Source: Flavobacterium crocinum (GTDB taxonomy: Bacteria > Bacteroidota > Bacteroidia > Flavobacteriales > Flavobacteriaceae). From it: DNA of 64,000 nt. Made by a program: the position numbers and the translations under genes. Shown piece after piece: positions 25,244 to 32,389 of the stretch. The first letter of the stretch is position 1, and each line of letters opens with the position of its first letter. The notes under the pieces are model-generated. The model was not told the origin of the DNA, did no database searches, and saw only the letters and a list, made by a program, of their open reading frames with translations. The DNA is taken from assembly GCF_003122385.1 (NCBI RefSeq), contig NZ_CP029255.1:2790001-2854000 (forward strand), given 5' to 3'.

Positions 25244-26035
25244 ATGAGTGTAAGACAAGCATCTACGATAAATGAGGTTATTCAGATAATGGATGAAATC
25301 ATTGAAACATCAAAATTGGAGCAAAGTCCAATGGGTTTATTTGCAATGTTATACCGTGAAGTTACGGTAAGAATAAAGCAGGGAATCTCCGATGATTCTT
25401 TTCAAAATGGCGAACGAATGGAAAAACTGGACGTTATTTTTGCCAATCGTTACATCAAAGCCTATTATCAATACAAAGCCAATGAAAAGCCTTCTGAATG
25501 CTGGGCATTTTCTTTTGAACAGGCAGAAAAATTCTGGCCTATTGTAATTCAGCATTTGTTGCTTGGAATGAATGCGCACATCAATCTGGATTTAGGAATA
25601 GCGGCTGCAGAAGTCAGTACAGCAGAAAATATAGGAGATTTAAAATCCGATTTTGATAAAATAAATACCATACTCAGTAGTTTAGTGGCAGGTGTAGAGA
25701 AATGTTTAATTAAAATATGGCCAACTCTTACTTTTTTACTAAAGTTAACAGGTAAGGCCGATAATTTCTTTATTGATTTTAGTATGGAAACGGCCAGAAA
25801 CGGTGCCTGGAAATTTGCCAATGAATTCGTTCTGCTTCCGGAAAACCAAATCAACAGTTGTATACTGGAAAGGGATGCCAGAATTACAGAAATCGCTCGT
25901 CTGGTTTCAAATCCAGGTTATTATGTTAGCACTATTTTTAAATTTATTCGCTTATTTGAAAGAGGATCTGTAGCTCAAAAAATAATTGATTTGCGTATAA
26001 TGGAAGAAAAAAATATGGAATGCGTTACAGTGTAA
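25244..26035 (+). CDS. DUF5995 family protein, 263 aa
   Basis: This is a soluble, largely alpha-helical protein with no signal peptide. The hallmark is the centre, WPIVIQHLLLGMNAHINLDLGIAAAEV (about residues 100-126), the conserved helix of DUF5995 proteins. The later WKFANEFVLLPE and the paired Arg/Ile C-terminal helix also fit. No biochemical activity has been assigned to the family as far as I know. The gene stands alone; a possible -7 element TATATTCG lies about 25 bases before the ATG. The convergent lipoprotein gene begins 15 bases beyond its stop codon. Confidence 0.8.
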   Translation: MSVRQASTINEVIQIMDEIIETSKLEQSPMGLFAMLYREVTVRIKQGISDDSFQNGERMEKLDVIFANRYIKAYYQYKANEKPSECWAFSFEQAEKFWPIVIQHLLLGMNAHINLDLGIAAAEVSTAENIGDLKSDFDKINTILSSLVAGVEKCLIKIWPTLTFLLKLTGKADNFFIDFSMETARNGAWKFANEFVLLPENQINSCILERDARITEIARLVSNPGYYVSTIFKFIRLFERGSVAQKIIDLRIMEEKNMECVTV

Positions 26036-26050
26036 TTTCAAAAAATGCAG

Positions 26051-26464
26051 TTAATCAAAATACCATTTGGTTGGAAAAGTAAGTTTAAATTCCGGTTTTA
26101 TGATGGCAAGTTCACGGCATTTTTTTTCGAAATCAGTTTTATTGAACGGACCAAAAACAGGTTTGTCCTGAAAACCACTTTCTGTTCTTTCGATAATGTA
26201 ATAATTGATTATATTTCGATTTATCTCTTTTGTAGAGTTTCCCACAAGCGGATGCTGTTTTGAATAAATATATTTTGAATCATAGCCTACTGCAAAAACA
26301 TAAGCAGGAACCAGAGTTTCTCCTTTCTTTAAAGATCGGGATTCGTACAGATCAATCCACAGCGTTTCGTAATCATCTACAATAGCATCACTTCCGTAAT
26401 CATATAAACCAAAACAGGAGGTGAATACAATTGATAGAAAAATTATAAAAATAATTTTTTTCAT
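26051..26464 (-). CDS. Small lipoprotein, possibly DUF3997-like
   Basis: The ATG at 26464 is chosen because it gives MKKIIFIIFLSIVFTSC, a lipoprotein signal with Cys at residue 17; a longer frame to 26485 has no such start. The 137-residue product keeps an aromatic, charged domain: ALWIDLYESRSLKKG-type strand, VFAVGYDSKYIYSKQHP, NYYIIERT and a closing PVFGPFNKTDFEKKCRELAI. The last segments resemble DUF3997 proteins (YYII then GP-x-x-x-x-x-F-x-x-x-R-x-E-L), but I am not certain. It may form part of a - strand group with the next two genes, although 78 bases separate them. Confidence 0.72.
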   Translation of the reverse strand: MKKIIFIIFLSIVFTSCFGLYDYGSDAIVDDYETLWIDLYESRSLKKGETLVPAYVFAVGYDSKYIYSKQHPLVGNSTKEINRNIINYYIIERTESGFQDKPVFGPFNKTDFEKKCRELAIIKPEFKLTFPTKWYFD

Positions 26465-26542
26465 GAATAGTAATTTACAAGACAAAATTTCACATACTTT
26501 GTTTAAATAACTTATCAGATCAGGCGGGTAGATGAGGGGAGT

Positions 26543-27124
26543 TTATTCTGTTTTGGATTCTTTTTTTAGAATTAGTAATTGTATGATTAACAGAATAAGA
26601 GAAATCTGAAAATACAAACCAATGATGGCATTGTTTCTTTCACTCTGCAATAACTTTTCATTATTGAGGAAAATTTCATCGTTCAGTCTGTTCTTCAATA
26701 CTTTTATGGTTTTGTTTTTTTTATGATAAACAAGCGAAATAGTATTATCGGCTAAAGCATATTTAGTATGGTAGGCATTAGTTAAATAATCATTCTGACA
26801 GGCTATTTGTTTTTGAGTTTTAGAGTCTTTTAAATGTCCCTTAATAGTAGTATAAGTACATCGGGATGCAGAAGTTCCGGAAGATTTTTCCTGTTCTGTA
26901 AAAACGGTATCTATTACAAATAAATCATTTTGTAGATACTTTTCAGGATTGTATAGCGCTTTCAGGTTTTCAAAGGGCTCAGCAATGCTTTTTAATGGAT
27001 TTCCTTCTATGCAACCGTGAACAAATTGTGAAATAACAAAAATTAAACTAATTACCAGATGAACCAGCAAAAAGTATTTCATGGCTTTGTTTTTCCTGAA
27101 AAAAGGATGTTTTTTTCGTTTCAT
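26543..27124 (-). CDS. Hypothetical membrane protein, 193 aa
   Basis: Two predicted membrane helices flank an outside domain: FLLVHLVISLIFVISQFV near the N-terminus (about 18-36) and GLYFQISLILLIIQLLILK at the C-terminus (about 168-187). Positive residues at both ends (MKRKKHPFFRKNK; KKESKTE) place the termini in the cytoplasm. The middle domain has two Cys (CTYTTIKGHLKD, QIACQND) that could form a disulfide, and a YHKKNKTIKVLKNR strand. I do not recognise a family. It starts 21 bases after the preceding - strand gene and is probably co-transcribed with it. Confidence 0.7.
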   Translation of the reverse strand: MKRKKHPFFRKNKAMKYFLLVHLVISLIFVISQFVHGCIEGNPLKSIAEPFENLKALYNPEKYLQNDLFVIDTVFTEQEKSSGTSASRCTYTTIKGHLKDSKTQKQIACQNDYLTNAYHTKYALADNTISLVYHKKNKTIKVLKNRLNDEIFLNNEKLLQSERNNAIIGLYFQISLILLIIQLLILKKESKTE

Positions 27125-27145
27125 TCTGCTTTGCGAAAGGACTGT

Positions 27146-27577
27146 TTAAACTTTAAAAACATCAATTCCTTTCATCCAGAAAATTCCCGATTCTAAAAAC
27201 TTAAGTTTTGTCTGAACTATTTTATCGCTTTTATCTCTCGGATTTTTAGTAACAAATCTTGCAGCCGAATTATTGAAATCTAGAGTATACTTTTCGTTCA
27301 GATCTTCTTTTTTATCAACAGAAAAAGTAATCACATTATCTTTTGCGCTCCATTTTCCTTTTCCGTATTTGTTGACTTCAGGAGGAACTCCGCCCTGCAT
27401 TTTGGAATAGGAGTGAAATTCAAATGTTCCATCGGGATTTAGAGTCAGTTTGTATTCAATTTCATGTTTTCCTTTTTCAGAAAGGGAACGTGTATAATCG
27501 CCTGCAAATGAACTAGATTGAGCAGATGATGCCAGGAAATTGAAAATTAAAAGTAAAGTGGTTAAAATTAGTTTCAT
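27146..27577 (-). CDS. Hypothetical secreted protein, 143 aa
   Basis: A signal peptide (MKLILTTLLLIFNFLASSAQ) is followed by a small beta-rich domain: FAGDYTRSLSEKGKHEIEYKLTLNPDGTFEFHSY, then GKGKWSAKDNVITFSVD. The DGTF...GxW pattern is that of the copper-resistance/NlpE-like and lipocalin-like 'GTW' barrels widespread in Bacteroidota; no precise family can be given. It heads a likely two-gene unit with the 26543-27124 membrane protein. A 14-bp palindrome (27655-27668) lies about 80 bases upstream of its start and recurs in the defence-island promoter region. Confidence 0.72.
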   Translation of the reverse strand: MKLILTTLLLIFNFLASSAQSSSFAGDYTRSLSEKGKHEIEYKLTLNPDGTFEFHSYSKMQGGVPPEVNKYGKGKWSAKDNVITFSVDKKEDLNEKYTLDFNNSAARFVTKNPRDKSDKIVQTKLKFLESGIFWMKGIDVFKV

Positions 27578-27654
27578 TGGTTTTGTTTTTTTTGAGTGTT
27601 TTCTGGCCTGTTTAGGAGCTTTCTCAAAATTAATTGGTTTGAAACAGAATTCCT

Positions 27655-27668
27655 TACGGGAAACCGTA
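27655..27668. promoter_or_regulatory. Palindrome TACGGGAAACCGTA
   Basis: TACGG/CCGTA arms surround GAAA, upstream of the 27146-27577 gene. TACGGAAAACCGTA at 37599-37612 is 13/14 identical and lies upstream of another - strand gene. Confidence 0.4.
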
Positions 27669-27767
27669 TTCCCAAAACTTTAATTAATAACTCAAATTGA
27701 CTGGAAATATTTTGTGAGGTTTTTCTTTTTGAATATTCTTTTACTATTTTCGTTAAAAATTAAATTC

Positions 27768-27887
27768 ATGGAAAAACTAATTCAAGGTTTTGAAGTATGG
27801 CTGTTGTTATGGCAGTTATTTTTTTTGATACTTTTTGGATTTATACTTTACTTTTTTTACAGACTTTTAAAAAAAGTAATGAAATAA
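27768..27887 (+). CDS. Small single-pass membrane protein, 39 aa
   Basis: An ATG frame of 39 residues encodes MEKLIQGFEVWLLLWQLFFL, a continuing hydrophobic ILFGFILYFFYRL stretch and a basic tail LLKKVMK. This gives one membrane helix with a positively charged C-terminus, as expected for a genuine small membrane protein with the basic end in the cytoplasm. A weak promoter (TTG at 27729, TATTTTCG at 27745) precedes it, and a terminator-like hairpin starts within 15 bases of its stop. It is too short for length-based gene finding; the tidy boundaries make it credible. Confidence 0.6.
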   Translation: MEKLIQGFEVWLLLWQLFFLILFGFILYFFYRLLKKVMK

Positions 27888-27888
27888 A

Positions 27889-27930
27889 TAAAACCAAAAT
27901 TCCGAAACTATTCGGGGTTTTTATTTTTGT
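27889..27930 (+). terminator. Terminator after the 39-aa gene
   Basis: Outer AAAACC/GGTTTT and inner CCGAA/TTCGG pairings are followed by a run of T on the + strand. Confidence 0.7.
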
Positions 27931-28254
27931 AAGAAATAAAATGTATCTTGCAGGCTAAGATTATTGCAATAATGGAAACCGCCAATTTTTATTTAATAAA
28001 CAGCTGTTTGATGTGCTTAATGTACACCTTATTGTATTTACATGATGATGCTTTCTTAAAAAGTTCGAAAGACTTTATTCCTTTAGCCCTGTCATAACTC
28101 TGGACAGGGAATTTTCATTACAGACAGTTCGTTTTAATTTTAACCTCCACTTTTCATTCAGGATTAGGTATCACTGAATCAGAAAGGACTGCGGGATATT
28201 CAGTGATGAGTTGTATATCAAAATGAGATGGAAAGGGAAGCAAACCAAAAAGTC
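27931..28254 (+). other. Leader region of the Gre-like gene with two hairpins
   Basis: Two perfect stem-loops are visible: CCCTGTC/GACAGGG (28087-28109) and ATCACTGAAT/ATTCAGTGAT (28170-28207) with an 18-base loop. The second ends 47 bases before the chosen start codon. A 41-codon frame at 27972-28097 is not convincing. No other gene is seen here. Confidence 0.45.
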
Positions 28255-28632
28255 ATGTCACAAAGTATTATTTTAACAACAGGAACATACGATTTAATTA
28301 AGGATCATGTAAGAAGAAAAAAAGTAACGCCACACGAAGAAGAACTTTTATTGAATCAGCTAAAACACGCCACTCAGGTGTTAAGAAGAAATCTGCCTGA
28401 AGATATAGTTTCAGTAAACCGAAAAGTAACGTATAAAGACCATATCAAAGATGAAGAAAAAACAATTCTTTTGGTTGGTCCCGAAAAAGTAAAAGTAAGC
28501 AAAAACAAAATTTCTGTTCTCTCAGATGAAGGTATTGCAATGATTGGTTACAAAGTAGGCGATGTTGTAGAATGGCCCGCTAAAAAGGGTAATTTGAAAC
28601 TGGAAATTTTAAATGTAGAGGCGGAGAATTAA
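28255..28632 (+). CDS. GreA/GreB C-domain family protein (Rnk-like), 125 aa
   Basis: The product has a short N-terminal helical hairpin (LTTGTYDLIKDHVRRKKVTP, LLNQLKHATQVLRRNLPEDIV) joined to the FKBP-like C-terminal domain of Gre factors: VTYKDHIKDEEKTILLVGPEKV, SDEGIAMIGYKVGDVVEWPAKKG and LKLEILNVE. The coiled-coil arm that enters the RNA polymerase channel in true GreA is missing, so this resembles Rnk-like polymerase-binding proteins rather than a cleavage factor. MSQSIIL at 28255 is preferred as the start because it gives the usual N-terminus of the family; an in-frame ATG also exists at 28228. It is monocistronic with a terminator behind it. Confidence 0.85.
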   Translation: MSQSIILTTGTYDLIKDHVRRKKVTPHEEELLLNQLKHATQVLRRNLPEDIVSVNRKVTYKDHIKDEEKTILLVGPEKVKVSKNKISVLSDEGIAMIGYKVGDVVEWPAKKGNLKLEILNVEAEN

Positions 28633-28659
28633 TAACGTTTTCCGCTTTGGAATAAATAA

Positions 28660-28701
28660 AAACATCCCGGAAAGGTTTTACTTTTTTGGGATGTTTTTTT
28701 T
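28660..28701. terminator. Terminator of the Gre-like gene
   Basis: The hairpin AAAACATCCC / GGGATGTTTT is followed by a run of eight T. It sits against the convergent gene ending at 28708 and may serve both. Confidence 0.85.
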
Positions 28702-28707
28702 AAGGGA

Positions 28708-29187
28708 CTATTCTCCATTTGATATTTCAAATAGTTTTATAAATTTTATCTCGAAATTTTTCCTCTTATAATACATTCTTAAATTAGAAATCGCACCAAT
28801 AAATACTATAAACAAATTGAATATAATCCAAACTGATAAAGGTGGTTTTTCGATAATAAATATAATATTGAATAGAAGAAATGCGATAAAAGGAAAATAC
28901 CGAATCCAGTAATATCCAAATTGAATAGGAATTATTTCGTATGAGATTTCGGTTTGGTTTAGATTTTTAGATTTAATCTTCCCTTTTAAAATATAGGGTA
29001 GAGGAAACAATATTGCATTTGAAGTTATTTTAAAATTATTTTCACCGAATGTTCCATAAAATAATTTGTTTTTTTCTCCAATCATATTAAATGCATGAAG
29101 AGGTGTTCCGCTAATTTTTGGATTGCCTATTTTAGTATTTGCTTTCAGTCTTGCTCTGAATTCTTGAATACCGATTTGTGATATCAT
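28708..29187 (-). CDS. Hypothetical two-helix membrane protein, 159 aa
   Basis: The first 95 residues are soluble and beta-like (ISGTPLHAFNMIGEKNKLFYGTFGENNFKI, LKGKIKSKNLNQTEISYEI). Two adjacent membrane helices follow (YFPFIAFLLFNIIFII and VWIIFNLFIVFIGAISNL), then a basic tail with MYYKRKNFEIKF. The design resembles small bacterial proteins with a YcxB/PH-like domain, but no family is recognised. It follows the SRPBCC gene by only 5 bases, so both are on one transcript. Confidence 0.72.
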   Translation of the reverse strand: MISQIGIQEFRARLKANTKIGNPKISGTPLHAFNMIGEKNKLFYGTFGENNFKITSNAILFPLPYILKGKIKSKNLNQTEISYEIIPIQFGYYWIRYFPFIAFLLFNIIFIIEKPPLSVWIIFNLFIVFIGAISNLRMYYKRKNFEIKFIKLFEISNGE

Positions 29188-29192
29188 TTTGT

Positions 29193-29687
29193 TTAATTAT
29201 TAATCATAGGATTCAAATTCTCATCTTTATTTCTTAAATCCAGTCCGCCTTCGTAAACCGATTTCAGATTGATCAAATAAAAATGCCAGCCATTGGAACA
29301 ACCCAGTCTGATGTACTTTTTGGAGTTATCGTCTGTTGGAATATTATGATGACGAAGTTCGACTATGGTATAATCTTCTTTTTCACTCAATTTTATATCT
29401 ACCAAGCAATTCCCTTCAAACGTAAATTGCAAAAAATCTTTTCCGTTGGCAGAAATGATTTTTCCTTTCATGGCATCATCATACAAATACCAAAGCCATT
29501 CATAAGAACAATTTTCAGAAACATTTTGGTTTTTAACAATTGGTTGTTTATTCACATCAAAAAAAGAAACCTTTTCCAGAAACCATTTTTCGAGTTCATT
29601 CGCAGTTGTCCAGGCATTATAAATGTCACTTATTTTAGCTTTAACAGCTATTTTTTTGGTGAAAGAAGTCCAGTCGAAGTTTTCCAT
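29193..29687 (-). CDS. SRPBCC (AHSA1-like) domain protein, 164 aa
   Basis: This is a soluble START-like fold protein. WTSFTKKIAVKAKISDIYNAWTTANELEKWFLEKVSF at residues 5-41 is the strand-helix-helix start of AHSA1-type domains. EWLWYLYDDAMKGKIISANGKDFLQFTFEG follows, with the closing helix GWHFYLINLKSVYEGGLDLR. Such domains bind hydrophobic ligands in a central cavity; the ligand here is unknown. It is the first gene of a two-gene - strand unit with the membrane protein at 28708. Length and start are normal. Confidence 0.87.
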   Translation of the reverse strand: MENFDWTSFTKKIAVKAKISDIYNAWTTANELEKWFLEKVSFFDVNKQPIVKNQNVSENCSYEWLWYLYDDAMKGKIISANGKDFLQFTFEGNCLVDIKLSEKEDYTIVELRHHNIPTDDNSKKYIRLGCSNGWHFYLINLKSVYEGGLDLRNKDENLNPMINN

Positions 29688-29748
29688 GGTTTAGTTTTTT
29701 AATTATTATAGCAGAAGTAAGTTTTAATGAAATGTTTTTAGTTTCTAT

Positions 29749-30441
29749 TTACTTCTTCTTAAACTTATATTCCCGTTTATTACTTTTCGGATTAAGATCT
29801 ACAAATTCATAATCTTCAAAATCTGCGAAACGGGTTTTAAAGAACCCGCCGGCTTTTTCTACCGACCAGGTTTTAGGATAATAAAAACCATCAAATTCTA
29901 CGTTTTCAAGATGCAGTTTAAAATCATATTTAAATTCGTAGTTGCCAACATAAGTCAAAGCAATTTTTCCGGACCAGTCAATATCAAAACGGTTTGGAGT
30001 TGTAGGAGTAATTTGAATACGATGATTGGCACAGCTGTCGTGTCCTAATAAATAAATCCCGAAAGCAACATCATCATAATCATAATCGTCGTCTAGCGGG
30101 AAAGTGTCTGCGAGTAAAGCTTCTTTTATAAGATCATTAAAAGAGACTTTTTCAGATTTGGTATTGATTTTAATTCCATTATCGCCCCAAAAAGTCGAAG
30201 ACATGGTACAGCGATGAAAATTTTCCCAGACTCCTTTAGCATCCCAGTCGCTTTCAGCATCTTCATCCTCTTCGTCATTTAGGTTTGTGTCATCTTCAGC
30301 GTAATAATTTTCTGTTTTTAAATGAAAATCAAACCAAATAGATTCGTCTTCTTCGATTCTGCCGCTCCATTCAAATTCTTCTAAAGCGTGACCGTTTGGA
30401 TATGGATTTCCTAAAAAATAAATTCTGTTGGGTGTATTCAT
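29749..30441 (-). CDS. Hypothetical acidic soluble protein, 230 aa
   Basis: There is no signal peptide or membrane segment. The sequence is very acidic and Trp/Phe-rich. An Asp/Glu run (EDDTNLNDEEDEDAESDWDAK, about residues 47-67) separates two parts that both contain a W-S-G-x-I core: EFEWSGRIEEDESIWFDFHLKTENYY and FDIDWSGKIALTYVGNYEFKYDFKLHLE. This looks like an internal duplication of a beta domain. The basic C-terminus (NPKSNKREYKFKKK) contrasts with the acidic body. I do not recognise a family. It stands alone between spacers. Confidence 0.72.
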   Translation of the reverse strand: MNTPNRIYFLGNPYPNGHALEEFEWSGRIEEDESIWFDFHLKTENYYAEDDTNLNDEEDEDAESDWDAKGVWENFHRCTMSSTFWGDNGIKINTKSEKVSFNDLIKEALLADTFPLDDDYDYDDVAFGIYLLGHDSCANHRIQITPTTPNRFDIDWSGKIALTYVGNYEFKYDFKLHLENVEFDGFYYPKTWSVEKAGGFFKTRFADFEDYEFVDLNPKSNKREYKFKKK

Positions 30442-30591
30442 GTCTTTTGGATTTTCTAAAGACTAAAGATAGAAACAAAACGTATTCTTACAAATTTTTC
30501 TGGAATCTTCTAGTTTTTTTGCTTTTAGTTGGACTGTTTGAGTTAGAGGGATTTTATAAGAACACTTCCTAAATCGAAGTAATATAAAAGC

Positions 30592-30621
30592 CAAAAGCTA
30601 CATAGAAATATGTAGCTTTTG
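30592..30621. terminator. Hairpin between two - strand genes
   Basis: CAAAAGCTACATA / TATGTAGCTTTTG is a 13-bp perfect stem with a GAAA loop. It is placed to end transcripts of the 30709-31062 gene. Between it and that gene (30630-30690) lies a remnant-like stretch with GGATTGCAAATC, apparently non-coding. Confidence 0.75.
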
Positions 30622-30708
30622 TTTTAATGATTCGTATCGTGTTCTATTGTTGCGGGCACGGATTGCAAATCTGCGCTATCGGGATTTACTTTTAAAACTT
30701 GTGTAATT

Positions 30709-31062
30709 TTATTCACAAAGTAAAGTATCAAAATCTACATGAAGCTGATTTGTATCTTTATCAATATTAACCCAATTAAAGCTTTTTAAAATATAAGCAT
30801 TTCCTCCATCAATTTGAACCCATTCATCTATTCCTTTGGCAGCATTTGTCAAATCGTTTTTAGCTGTCATTCCGATAGGAGCGACAAAACTTCTGCCTTT
30901 TGTTAAATATTTGCAATTACTTGTCTCTATTTCTGATTGCGTTATGTATTTTGATTTTGTTAAAGTAGGAAGCGAATTGTGTACTTGAAGTGGAGACATG
31001 GTAGTACAAGAAGTAAGAAATAAAATTACGCCAATAAGGTTTAGCTTAAGTAGTTTATTCAT
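30709..31062 (-). CDS. Small lipoprotein, DUF4156/RcsF-like
   Basis: The signal peptide ends VILFLTSC, with lipidated Cys at about residue 19. The mature domain has two features of the RcsF/DUF4156 fold: a Cys-containing first strand (ETSNCKYLTKGRSFVAP) and an Asp/Asn-rich helix followed by a Gly-Gly-Asn turn (KNDLTNAAKGIDEWVQIDGGNAYILKSFNW), as in sequences where A-x-x-x-G-G-N precedes a hydrophobic strand. A final Cys near the C-terminus could pair with the first. Assignment is by resemblance only. RcsF-like proteins sense envelope stress in enterics, but that role should not be carried over here. Confidence 0.72.
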   Translation of the reverse strand: MNKLLKLNLIGVILFLTSCTTMSPLQVHNSLPTLTKSKYITQSEIETSNCKYLTKGRSFVAPIGMTAKNDLTNAAKGIDEWVQIDGGNAYILKSFNWVNIDKDTNQLHVDFDTLLCE

Positions 31063-31160
31063 TTTAGATAGATTTAGTTATTTAAAATAAGATATTTCGT
31101 CTAGCTTTTTTGAACTCAAATAATTTGCCAATTCTATCTTTTATCAAAAAAAATCTCCTA

Positions 31161-31185
31161 GAGTGCGCCATTCGTGTAAGCGAGG
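31161..31185. repeat. Degraded repeat remnant
   Basis: GAGTGCGCCATTCGTGTAAG is, in reverse, partly similar to the CACGAATG...ACGCTC stretches at 32901 and 63113. There is no coding sequence. Confidence 0.3.
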
Positions 31186-31217
31186 AGGGCAGGGGTATAC
31201 AATTTTTAAACAAAGTT

Positions 31218-31673
31218 TCAGACTATATCCTGTACATTATCTCTAATGGCTACAATAAGTTCTGGATAATTTTCAAAATGATCAGGGCTGATTAATAATT
31301 CTTCTCCATTTTCAAGATACACTGTACTTTCAAAATAACCCGTAGTAATTTGTCCGGCTTTAGTATAAGATCCCTGAATACGTTTTGTTTGAACTTTTGT
31401 AATGGAAGAAAAAGGGATGAAATCTACTTTTGACGAAGCTAAAGTTGTTCTTTTTATTCCTTTTTCTGTAATCGTAATTTCATTAATCAGGCTAAGTTGA
31501 TTAATGTGAAAAAAGATACTCAATGCTAAACAGATAACCGATACTATAGTTACTTTAAAATCCTCCGTACGAAAACTATCAAAAAAATAAGACAGGCAAA
31601 ACAGATCAAAGATCAAGAAAAGTATGTTTATTTTAATCAAAAATAATGTTCGAAATTTTGAATGTATTTCCAT
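31218..31673 (-). CDS. Two-helix membrane protein with PH-like domain, 151 aa
   Basis: Two N-terminal helices (IKINILFLIFDLFCLSYFF; VTIVSVICLALSIFFHI) precede a soluble domain. That domain starts ITITEKGIKRTTLASSKVDFIPFSSITKVQTKR, with the strand-turn-strand pattern of bacterial PH (YcxB-like) domains, and ends in a helix EDLIVAIRDNV-like. The family is common but functionally uncharacterised. It lies 28 bases after the XRE regulator gene on the same strand, so it is probably read from the XRE promoter and may belong to that module. Confidence 0.75.
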   Translation of the reverse strand: MEIHSKFRTLFLIKINILFLIFDLFCLSYFFDSFRTEDFKVTIVSVICLALSIFFHINQLSLINEITITEKGIKRTTLASSKVDFIPFSSITKVQTKRIQGSYTKAGQITTGYFESTVYLENGEELLISPDHFENYPELIVAIRDNVQDIV

Positions 31674-31701
31674 TAAATAAAGAATGTTTCAACGTAACGA
31701 T

Positions 31702-31938
31702 TTACAAATCCTTAATTAATTCACTTGGATGAATTTTTAAAGCTTTTGCAATTTTAAATAAAGTTCCAATTCTCATTTCCTGTGAGCCTTTAATGTATTT
31801 TCTTAGATTTTCTACATCCATTTCAGCATCATTAGCAACTTCTCTTGGTTTTAATTTATTACTATTAATCTCCTCTTTAATCTTTATTCCCAGTTCTTTC
31901 ACAACTTCTGGTAACTCGGTTTTTCTTTCTTTTTTCAT
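31702..31938 (-). CDS. XRE-family HTH regulator, 78 aa
   Basis: This is a small DNA-binding protein made almost only of a helix-turn-helix domain: LGIKIKEEINSNKLKPREVANDAEMDVENLRKYIKGSQEMRIGTLFKIAKALKIHPSELIKDL. The recognition helix is near MDVENLRKYIKG. The start MKKERKTELPEVVKEL is basic and flexible. It is transcribed divergently from the acidic protein gene at 32050 with a 36-bp inverted repeat between them, which is the likely operator. The same gene pair type occurs again at 61473-62409. Confidence 0.9.
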   Translation of the reverse strand: MKKERKTELPEVVKELGIKIKEEINSNKLKPREVANDAEMDVENLRKYIKGSQEMRIGTLFKIAKALKIHPSELIKDL

Positions 31939-31977
31939 AGAAATGAAATTACAAGTAATAGATTGTTTTAGCAGGAT

Positions 31978-32013
31978 TATAAAAAATCGATTGTTTTCAA
32001 CCGATTTTTTATA
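31978..32013. promoter_or_regulatory. 16-bp inverted-repeat operator between divergent genes
   Basis: TATAAAAAATCGATTG (31978-31993) and CAACCGATTTTTTATA (31998-32013) pair with one mismatch around a 4-base centre. The right arm runs into the -7 element and the left arm contains the -33 TTG of the rightward promoter, so a bound repressor would block it. Confidence 0.7.
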
Positions 32014-32019
32014 TATTTG
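31991..32019 (+). promoter_or_regulatory. Promoter of the 111-aa acidic protein gene
   Basis: TTG (31991-31993), an 18-base spacer and TATATTTG (32012-32019) match the phylum consensus. The start codon is at 32050. Confidence 0.72.
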
Positions 32020-32049
32020 TTTTGAATTGTAAATTAAATCTTATATAAA

Positions 32050-32385
32050 ATGGAAGTGCAAAATGAAGAAAAAGGGGAAGCATTACTAGAATTAATAACG
32101 AAATCAAACTATTTTACCAAACTAAAACCACAGCATAAAAAAGACGATTCGTTTACGATACCGCTAAAAGTATCTTCGTATAACGAATTAAACATGATGG
32201 TTTCAGATTTGCTTAAAGCCAGTATTATTTTAATTAATCCTGAAGCCAAAAGTTTTTCCGGTTTTACAAAAGACCAAAATATCAACGTAATGACTTTACT
32301 TGAAATCGCTCTGCAACTTTTACCTGAAGAAGAAATGGAATTGCTGGATGATTTGCATAAGGTTTATATGGAGGGGGATTTGTGA
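32050..32385 (+). CDS. Acidic helical protein paired with XRE regulator (copy A), 111 aa
   Basis: This is a soluble acidic protein, mainly helical: LLELITKSNYFTKLKPQHKKDD, a short strand pair SFTIPLKVSSYNEL, then MMVSDLLKASIILI and INVMTLLEIALQLLPEEEMELLDDLHKVY. The product of 61473-61787 is a paralogue with the same anchor words (YFT-x-L-x-P, DLLK, INV-x-x-x-LE, P-x-x-E-M-E-x-L). Both copies are divergent from an XRE regulator. No family name is known to me. It could be a regulator partner, an antitoxin-like protein or a structural adaptor. It has a strong promoter and its own terminator. Confidence 0.82.
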   Translation: MEVQNEEKGEALLELITKSNYFTKLKPQHKKDDSFTIPLKVSSYNELNMMVSDLLKASIILINPEAKSFSGFTKDQNINVMTLLEIALQLLPEEEMELLDDLHKVYMEGDL

Positions 32386-32389
32386 AAAA

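Noticed and set aside
27972..28097. 41-codon frame before the Gre-like gene
   Set aside because: It has no promoter of its own, overlaps the CCCTGTC hairpin and looks unlike a folded or membrane protein; kept as leader sequence.
31702..32385. Classical toxin-antitoxin pair
   Set aside because: The genes are divergent rather than in one operon, and the acidic protein has no known toxin motif. Reported instead as a new divergent module.
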